A DNA stretch of 64,000 nt, from the NCBI RefSeq assembly GCF_003856495.1, contig NZ_CP034118.1, positions 600,001-664,000 of the forward strand. Direction: 5' to 3'. Origin of the DNA: Staphylospora marina (lineage in GTDB: Bacteria; Bacillota; Bacilli; Thermoactinomycetales; Thermoactinomycetaceae). Below are positions 1 through 5,499 of this stretch, in pieces. The first letter of the stretch is position 1. Every line of letters starts with the position of its first letter. Below the pieces are notes generated by a model. That model was not told where the DNA came from, searched no databases, and saw only the letters and a list, made by a program, of their open reading frames with translations. The translations under genes and the position numbers were made by a program.

Positions 1-46
1 TGCCATAAGCCATCACCAACAAACCTGTTTTTTTTGCCACGGCCAT
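1..46 (-). CDS. hemH: Ferrochelatase / coproporphyrin ferrochelatase, N-terminal fragment (cut by window edge)
   Basis: The first 15 codons on the minus strand read [15 protein letters not shown], the typical N-terminus of ferrochelatases (LLVMAYG-type opening). The ATG (46-44) shares one base with the hemE stop codon, a TGATG overlap that indicates translational coupling in a hemE-hemH operon. The enzyme inserts iron into the porphyrin ring late in haem synthesis. Only the start is visible, so identity rests on this short stretch plus position. Confidence 0.75.
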   Translation of the reverse strand, partial: MAVAKKTGLLVMAYG

Positions 47-1077
47 CACCTCGATGTATATTCATGGACAAAGGAAGTCAGTTTTTGCAACGTTTCCACC
101 TTGACATCCGGAAAGATGCCATGCCCGAGGTTGAAAATATAACCGGGCTGTTCCATGCCTTGATCCAGAATTTCCTTGGCTCTTTGTTCGATCAGCTCCC
201 AAGAACCCAAAAGAAGGGAAGGATCCAGGTTTCCTTGCAAGGCCTTGTCCACTCCCCGGCTTCGTGCGGAGTGGATGGACGTGCGCCAATCCAGTCCGAT
301 CACATCCACGGGCAACCGGTTCCATTCTTCCAGAAGATGTCCTGCCCCGATGCCAAAATAGATGACGGGAACGCCCGTTGTTCGCAGCTCATTGAAGATA
401 TACCGCATGATCGGAGCCACATACGTCCGGTAGTCCTGTTCGTTCAAAGCGCCGACCCAAGAGTCAAATACTTGCACGGCGTGGGCTCCGGCGGCAATTT
501 GCGCTTTCAGATACACAACGGTCATGTCACCCAGCTTTTGCATGAGCGCATGCCAGGCAGACGGGGCCGCATACATCAATCCCTTTGTCTTATGGTAGTT
601 TTTTGAAGGACCGCCTTCAATCATGTAGCTGGCGAGTGTAAACGGAGCGCCGGCAAAGCCGATCAACGGCACCGACAATTGTTGGTTCAGGATTTTGACG
701 GCTTCCAAAATCGTCGGCACATGCGCTTCAGGATCGAGCTCTCCCAGGCGGCTGACATCCTGCTCCGTACGGATCGGGTTGGCGATGACGGGACCGATGC
801 CCGATTTGATTTCCACATCCACGCCAATGTGCTTGAGCGGGGTCATGATATCGGCAAACAGAATGGCGGCATCCACACCCAATTGTTCCACGGGAAGGCG
901 GGTCACTTCCGCGCATACCTCAGGAATTTCGCTCATTTCGAAAAAGGAATATTTCTGCCGAATGGCCCGGTATTCCGGCTGATATCTGCCGGCCTGGCGC
1001 ATATACCAAACGGGAACATACGGTGTTTTCTCTTTTCGACATGCTTTCAGGAATACGTCATTAAATGGTTTGCTCAT
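46..1077 (-). CDS. hemE: Uroporphyrinogen decarboxylase
   Basis: This 343-residue protein converts uroporphyrinogen III to coproporphyrinogen III in the cytoplasm by four decarboxylations of acetate side chains. The sequence shows the family hallmarks [16 protein letters not shown] near the N-terminus, LFADIMTPL with the catalytic Asp, [17 protein letters not shown], and GLDWR near the C-terminus. Length is normal for the family. The frame is open 28 codons further upstream, but the ATG at 1077 (MSKPFNDVF) is preceded by AGAGGT and matches family starts. It is the first visible gene of the hem operon and is coupled to hemH. A CRP/FNR-type box lies upstream at 1322-1337. Confidence 0.97.
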   Translation of the reverse strand: MSKPFNDVFLKACRKEKTPYVPVWYMRQAGRYQPEYRAIRQKYSFFEMSEIPEVCAEVTRLPVEQLGVDAAILFADIMTPLKHIGVDVEIKSGIGPVIANPIRTEQDVSRLGELDPEAHVPTILEAVKILNQQLSVPLIGFAGAPFTLASYMIEGGPSKNYHKTKGLMYAAPSAWHALMQKLGDMTVVYLKAQIAAGAHAVQVFDSWVGALNEQDYRTYVAPIMRYIFNELRTTGVPVIYFGIGAGHLLEEWNRLPVDVIGLDWRTSIHSARSRGVDKALQGNLDPSLLLGSWELIEQRAKEILDQGMEQPGYIFNLGHGIFPDVKVETLQKLTSFVHEYTSR

Positions 1078-1294
1078 TGTGATCGACCTCTTTAATGGTT
1101 TTCGGCGGCTTTTTTGGGACAATCGTGTTGCGCATCGAGAGCAAATGGAAAAGTGCTCCAAGACAGTTTAACAGGAATGAAGGCCAAAGTCCGCTTGCTT
1201 ACAAAAACTTGTTTGGAACGTTGTTTTTCGTGGTGGAACCTTCTTGTATTCAGAGTTGTTCCCACCCGGCTTCAAGCACATACTTATAGTTTAT

Positions 1295-1337
1295 ATTATA
1301 GAACGTGTTTATCAGAGGCAATGTGAATATAATCACA
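1295..1337 (-). promoter_or_regulatory. hemE promoter: -10 hexamer with a CRP/FNR-type box at about -41.5
   Basis: On the minus strand a perfect -10 hexamer TATAAT occupies 1300-1295, with no recognisable -35 at the right distance. A perfect 16-bp box TGTGA-ATATAA-TCACA occupies 1322-1337. If +1 lies 7 bases downstream of the -10 (about 1288), the box is centred at -41.5, the class II activator position used by FNR and CRP family proteins. A missing -35 with an activator box in its place is the expected layout. Which family member binds, and which signal it senses, cannot be read from this window. Confidence 0.6.
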
Positions 1338-1674
1338 AATTCTTTGAATGATTTTCGGAAATGGGTCGGCACCCGCAATGCTGAAACCGTATGATCGATT
1401 GACAGAATTGGATATGTTTCCAATGATGGTGCAGATGCCCGTTTGCTTCGGGGTTCATGAAGTTCTATCTACGCAAACAGACACATATGGTAAACCATCG
1501 ACAGCCGATGCAATTGTGGGAGTTGTCGCAATTCCGAACATGTACGGTGTCATCATCATCCGTTCATTCTCATTCAACCCGGGGAAAGATTCGGCTCCTC
1601 TCCATCTCGTTTCGACTCTTCATTCTGCGCTGAACAATCGGCGGTCTCTTCAAATGAAAGCGAGGGGAATTTAT
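1338..1674. other. Intergenic leader, no gene recognised
   Basis: The DUF2935 reading frame stays open back to 1348, but codons 1348-1674 lack a plausible ribosome site, and the resulting N-terminal extension resembles nothing in the DUF2935 family. A TTGACA at 1399-1404 with a weak AATGAT 17 bases later could be a promoter for the downstream gene. I see no RNA gene or riboswitch here. Confidence 0.35.
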
Positions 1675-2478
1675 ATGTCAGATGGTTTTGTAGCCCGATC
1701 TTTGGATGAAATTCGATTTTGGTCCCGTATTATGAAGGAACACGCCTTCTTTCTCAGATTAGGATTCCGATGTGAAGATACTCAATTAATTCAAGAAGCC
1801 AATTATTTTTATGATCTGTTCCAACATATAGAAGACAGATCTCATTCCTTTTCAACAGATGCGGATCCGGAGACAATAGCAAGCTTCAATACAGAGGTTT
1901 ACAACGCTGCTTCAGGTATCTGGGCCTTTAAGAGAAAGGTTTTGGGGCTGGTATTACGTTGTCAGCTTCCAGGACAAAACAATTTTCCTTTGTTAATTGA
2001 CCATGTAAGCAGAGAAGCCAATTATTTCAGAAATCGTTTGAGAGAACTCAATACAGGCACTTTGGAGCCTTTACCTGACGCCATTATTGATGAAAATGTG
2101 TTTTTCTTGCGCATTATGGCTGACCATGCGAAGTTTATCGGTCATCTACTCGATCCGTCTGAACGGAAACTGGTCGATCAAGCACGGGAGTTTAGTCACG
2201 ACTTTGATCAGTTGCTGTTTCAAGCGAGAGATCTGAAATCCATGCGTCCTCAATCGCAGACATATCCACTCCTGGATCAATTTTTGGATCAGAACAGAGT
2301 ATCCGTTAAATCCCTGCGAGATTTCAAAAAGACTGCACGCGAATTGATTGAAGCGTGTCGAATTAAAAGCATTATTCATCCTTTGTTGGCGGATCACGTA
2401 TTCCGCGAAGCAGAAAGATTTCTTACGATTATTGACATGTTTGAACAACACTTGAATGCGCAAGCTGGAAGGAAGTAA
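1675..2478 (+). CDS. DUF2935 family protein
   Basis: This 267-residue protein has two similar helical halves. The first begins around residue 8 (EIRFWSRIMKEHAFFLRLGF). The second begins around residue 125 (ENVFFLRIMADHAKFIGHLL). Each carries an E/H-rich helix pattern like ferritin- or hemerythrin-type four-helix bundles, so metal binding is possible but not shown. DUF2935 proteins have no established function that I know of. The chosen ATG (MSDGFVARSL) has AGGGGA 6-8 bases upstream and matches family starts. The gene stands alone at the left margin of the accessory island. Confidence 0.8.
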   Translation: MSDGFVARSLDEIRFWSRIMKEHAFFLRLGFRCEDTQLIQEANYFYDLFQHIEDRSHSFSTDADPETIASFNTEVYNAASGIWAFKRKVLGLVLRCQLPGQNNFPLLIDHVSREANYFRNRLRELNTGTLEPLPDAIIDENVFFLRIMADHAKFIGHLLDPSERKLVDQAREFSHDFDQLLFQARDLKSMRPQSQTYPLLDQFLDQNRVSVKSLRDFKKTARELIEACRIKSIIHPLLADHVFREAERFLTIIDMFEQHLNAQAGRK

Positions 2479-2504
2479 CTGCTCAATTATCCAAGGCAAA
2501 ACCT

Positions 2505-2624
2505 ATGTACTGGTTCCTCGCTACGTTTCCCGGCTCACTCAGGCAAACGCCCATCAATGAAGAATTGACTGTCCCCCTGACTTTAATCACGGACGTGGGC
2601 AAACCTCCGGTTCGTTCGAGATGA
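2505..2624 (+). CDS. Possible 39-residue small protein
   Basis: An ATG-started frame of 39 codons sits 26 bases after the DUF2935 stop and ends just inside the downstream terminator hairpin. It has a proline-rich end (TDVGKPPVRSR). A weak AAGG lies 8 bases upstream. Position between a gene and its terminator favours a real cistron, but I recognise no family and it could be chance. Confidence 0.25.
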   Translation: MYWFLATFPGSLRQTPINEELTVPLTLITDVGKPPVRSR

Positions 2625-2661
2625 AAAGCGAGCTTCAAAATTGAGCTTCGCTTTTTTTCTT
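2621..2661 (+). terminator. Rho-independent terminator
   Basis: AAAAGCGA pairs with TCGCTTTT across an imperfect stem that includes GCTT/GAGC, and a run of seven T residues follows. It would end the DUF2935 transcript. Confidence 0.7.
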
Positions 2662-2764
2662 ATGGTAAGATAAACCAACTGAACCTGAAATTAGGGTGTG
2701 ATATAACGGCGGTTTGATATATCATAGGGGAGGTTACAACTTTTTGTAAAAGGAAGAATGATCT

Positions 2765-3856
2765 GTGGAAATAAAAGATATTACAAACAATTTGGACTTG
2801 ATCAGGAAATCGCGGGATCTTTGGAATGAGTTTGCCTATTTGAAAGACAGTGATTCAAAACAAGATCTGAACGTAAAGAAAAGATATGCTTTGGCCATTG
2901 AATTGCACTATCATTGGAAACCTGATGATGACTATGAACTGGTGAAATTCCTGATGAAAAATGAGGTGGTCAGCAGAAGGAATGATCCGTATTCAGGTTC
3001 TGCTGACTCCCTGATCTTGATTTCCTACTTGCTTGCGAGATACAGGAAACCGGAAAACGTTTGGCTGTTTGAAGAGGCGAAATTTGCTGATTTTGATACG
3101 TATTGCGGATATGATGTTCAATTTCTGTTTTCTGCAGGCGTGGAAGCCACATGCAGGTATCTTGAAAGGCATGGAATCACGGAGGATCGTCCGTATTTGT
3201 TTGAAAATAGAGATCACCTTCGGAGTATCTGTACAGAAGAGGATATTGAAAAATTTTTTTATGAATTAAGTCTCAGGTTTCCAACCAGAATTGAGGATGA
3301 ACGTGTGGAAACCTTGTTTGATCGGGCGATCATTTTTGGAGATGACCAGGAAGCGGAAAGATTGTTCCGGTTGATGGAAGAAGCGGGAGAAATCAGTGAC
3401 GCGAGCTTGTATTATTACGCCAAGAAAATAAAGAATTATGACAAGGCGATTCATTATAGAAGAAAATCTTTGAAAACATCAACCAAAGAATGGGATCAAG
3501 CCTCTTTGCTTCAAGATATAGCAGAATTATATTGTCTTAAAGGCGAATATGCAAATGCCTTCAACACTGCACTGACATGGGAACCGCTGCTGAAACATCT
3601 GAATTGGAAGGAAACGGGTTTGGGCAGATCCCTTATTGAGACCTTGCTGGATATCAGCCTGGGATTACATGAAGAAGATGATCGGAAACTTTCGGTAACG
3701 GCTTTTGAAAAAGCGGATTCCATGTTGAAGAAGAGCAAAAACATTACTATTCTCCTACTAGAGAAAGCCGTTTTATGTTCTGAGAAGCTCGGATTTTCTG
3801 ATTTGCAGAGATATTACCGACGCTTGTTAAATGCAGAGAGGAAAAGAATTGAATAG
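2765..3856 (+). CDS. Hypothetical alpha-helical (TPR-like) protein
   Basis: This 363-residue protein is not recognised. It is AT-rich compared with the housekeeping genes and predicted almost all helical, with no signal peptide or membrane segment. The C-terminal half has TPR/HEAT-like helix pairs, for example KNYDKAIHYRRKSLK, DIAELYCLKGEYANAFNTA and LLEKAVLCSEKLGFSDLQRYY. Such repeats usually mediate protein contacts. The start is GTG at 2765 with AAGGA about 10 bases upstream. A second small frame begins 32 bases after its stop with its own GAGGAG, so the two may have formed an operon before a CRISPR-like array cut into the second. A role in defence is suggested only by location. Confidence 0.65.
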   Translation: MEIKDITNNLDLIRKSRDLWNEFAYLKDSDSKQDLNVKKRYALAIELHYHWKPDDDYELVKFLMKNEVVSRRNDPYSGSADSLILISYLLARYRKPENVWLFEEAKFADFDTYCGYDVQFLFSAGVEATCRYLERHGITEDRPYLFENRDHLRSICTEEDIEKFFYELSLRFPTRIEDERVETLFDRAIIFGDDQEAERLFRLMEEAGEISDASLYYYAKKIKNYDKAIHYRRKSLKTSTKEWDQASLLQDIAELYCLKGEYANAFNTALTWEPLLKHLNWKETGLGRSLIETLLDISLGLHEEDDRKLSVTAFEKADSMLKKSKNITILLLEKAVLCSEKLGFSDLQRYYRRLLNAERKRIE

Positions 3857-3888
3857 GAGCGTTTATAACTTCTAAGAGGAGAAATGTG

Positions 3889-4047
3889 ATGAGAAGATTA
3901 TTGGAAATGAGACTGGATGAATTATACGAGGAAGAGTCTCGGCTTCTGGAAGAGTTAAAAACAAGGGTTACGGCGAACGCTGTCTCAATAAGAGGATTGA
4001 AACTGGCATCATCACACTGCTTTCGCTGCTCCTGGCGGTCTCAATGA
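3889..4047 (+). pseudogene. Small ORF running into a decayed CRISPR array
   Basis: A strong AAGAGGAG site precedes ATG at 3889. The first 24 codons encode a charged helix (MRRLLEMRLDELYEEESRLL, then EELK) that looks like a genuine protein start. The frame then runs through a sequence also found just upstream of the intact CRISPR array, through the first damaged repeat (3982-4003) and one spacer, and stops inside the second repeat. I read it as a gene whose 3' end was replaced by the array and its leader-proximal flank. It could instead be a leader-encoded peptide. Confidence 0.4.
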
Positions 4048-4240
4048 ATACACCTCTGATAAGAGGATTGAAGCATTGACGGCAAATACGTGGAATTCGC
4101 GTATTTGCGTGGCGGATTTCAGGAGCAATGTCTTAATGGATACACCTCTGTTAACAGGATTGGAATTAATCTTGTCATATCCCTTTTTGGTCTGCCCGTT
4201 CATGTTTTGATGAATAAACCTCAGGCAAGAAGATTAAAAG
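3982..4240 (+). CRISPR. Decayed CRISPR array, four degenerate repeats
   Basis: Four damaged copies of the repeat used in the intact array at 14992-15543 are present in the same orientation: 3982-4003, 4038-4074, 4130-4166 and 4204-4240. The first has lost exactly 15 internal bases (GTCTCAAT joined to AAGAGGATTGAAAC). The others carry 3 to about 9 substitutions. Intervals are 34, 55 and 37 bases; the 55-base one contains a 9-bp inverted repeat (GCAAATACG at 4082-4090, CGTATTTGC at 4100-4108). The 21 bases before the first repeat (3961-3981) match those before the intact array with two differences. Repeats this divergent would be poor Cas6 substrates, so the array is probably inactive. Confidence 0.85.
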
Positions 4241-4280
4241 CAACTCTAAACAAAACTCTTTACCTGCGAGGAAACCCATC

Positions 4281-5324
4281 ATGTCCAAAGTTCACCAGGT
4301 TCATGCCAAATACCGCGATCGGCTGATTGGGATCATCGCCGAGTTGCTACGGGATCCTGGTCCTCATGGGATCAAGGATGCGGCTAAACGTTATGGCATT
4401 TCTCAGGAGAAACTTCGTAAGGATCTCAATTACCTCATCAAAAAGCTGAACCATGTGAACAAGAAGGAATACATCATCCGAGGCCGGGGTTATTTTGAAG
4501 GTAATTTTGCTCGGGCTGTTGCCAACTTGTCTCCTGAGGTGCGGTTGTATTTATTTCTTGCTCTGCGGCAAGTACAGCCCATGTTAAAGGGAGAAGGGGA
4601 AAAAGCGTATCGAGAACTGTTGGAACATGCGTATTCCGTTCTGAGTGAGGAAGACGTCCGCAGATTGAAAGAATGGTCGGATTTCTATTTTGTGAGCGAG
4701 TACGGGTATCCTCAGAGTAGGAGCCATTTTTATCAATCACTGCAAGAAGTGTTTGAAGCCATTCGATTTAACAAAATGCTACGTTTCAAGCATAAGGGAA
4801 ACATTCGATATTTCGACCCGTTTGGGGTTTTTTACGCCAAACATACGTTTTACCTCATTGGACATTTAATGAAGACACCAGACGTTTCTTACAAAAAACT
4901 GATTCATATCCGTTTGGACAGGATCCAAGATATGGTGCGAACCATTCATTCGTCTCCGCTTGGAAGAAAGAAAGAAGAAGTTTGGCCTTATAAGCGAAAT
5001 CACGTCCAAAACTATATCCGACAGATGTTAGAAGCGGAACACGGTCGGAATAAGTGTGACTATGTCATTCGGATTTACGATCAGAATGTTTTTCAACGGA
5101 TTCAGGAAAAACAGTGGCATCCTGATCAAGTCATCCGTCCGATCGAAGCGGGCGAGGCCGTGGGAGAGATCATATTTCCGGGCATGACCAGCTGGATGGA
5201 AATCAAGAAATGGGTATTGGGATGGGGGAGTGCGGTCGAACTGATAAAACCGGCGGAGAAACGAAAGGAACTTTGGGAAGAGATAAAAACCATGTTTCTT
5301 AAGCGGTATGGTAGCGGGGGGTGA
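4281..5324 (+). CDS. WYL-domain transcriptional regulator next to the I-D operon
   Basis: This 347-residue protein has an N-terminal helix-turn-helix region (about residues 12-60, KDAAKRYGISQEKLRKDLNY). A WYL domain follows around residues 165-215 (FDPFGVFYAKHTFYLIGH ... HIRLDRIQDM). The C-terminal WCX-like part ends EIIFPGMTSWMEIKKWVLGW. WYL domains sense ligands, possibly nucleotides or single-stranded nucleic acid, and WYL regulators are common beside CRISPR-Cas and other defence loci. A WYL protein beside the Synechocystis I-D locus is reported to repress it. The gene sits between the decayed array and cas10d, codirectional, with its own terminator, so control of the cas operon is a reasonable inference. 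GAGG upstream supports this ATG. Confidence 0.88.
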   Translation: MSKVHQVHAKYRDRLIGIIAELLRDPGPHGIKDAAKRYGISQEKLRKDLNYLIKKLNHVNKKEYIIRGRGYFEGNFARAVANLSPEVRLYLFLALRQVQPMLKGEGEKAYRELLEHAYSVLSEEDVRRLKEWSDFYFVSEYGYPQSRSHFYQSLQEVFEAIRFNKMLRFKHKGNIRYFDPFGVFYAKHTFYLIGHLMKTPDVSYKKLIHIRLDRIQDMVRTIHSSPLGRKKEEVWPYKRNHVQNYIRQMLEAEHGRNKCDYVIRIYDQNVFQRIQEKQWHPDQVIRPIEAGEAVGEIIFPGMTSWMEIKKWVLGWGSAVELIKPAEKRKELWEEIKTMFLKRYGSGG

Positions 5325-5400
5325 TCGCCTTGCCGGATACCGCTTTATTATTTTATGGATCTACCCTGTAGGCATATGTTTCTTATCACATTCTACTTTT

Positions 5401-5432
5401 CGGAATCATTAAAGATTCCGTTTTTCATTTTT
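5401..5432 (+). terminator. Rho-independent terminator after the WYL gene
   Basis: CGGAATC (5401-5407) pairs with GATTCCG (5414-5420), followed by TTTTTCATTTTT. It separates the WYL transcript from the cas operon, so cas10d needs its own promoter. Confidence 0.8.
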
Positions 5433-5448
5433 AGACGAACTGAATCTA

Positions 5449-5478
5449 TTGCTTTGATCAGTCCCTAGGCAGCATAAT
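5449..5478 (+). promoter_or_regulatory. Candidate cas operon promoter
   Basis: TTGCTT (5449-5454) and CATAAT (5473-5478) are spaced by 18 bases. They lie between the upstream terminator and cas10d. The match to consensus is partial, so this is only the best candidate in the gap. Confidence 0.35.
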
Positions 5479-5499
5479 GGCAGTGGGAGGTGAGAAAAG

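Noticed and set aside
1348-1674. N-terminal extension of the DUF2935 protein
   Set aside because: No ribosome site, no family similarity, and the ATG at 1675 has a good site.
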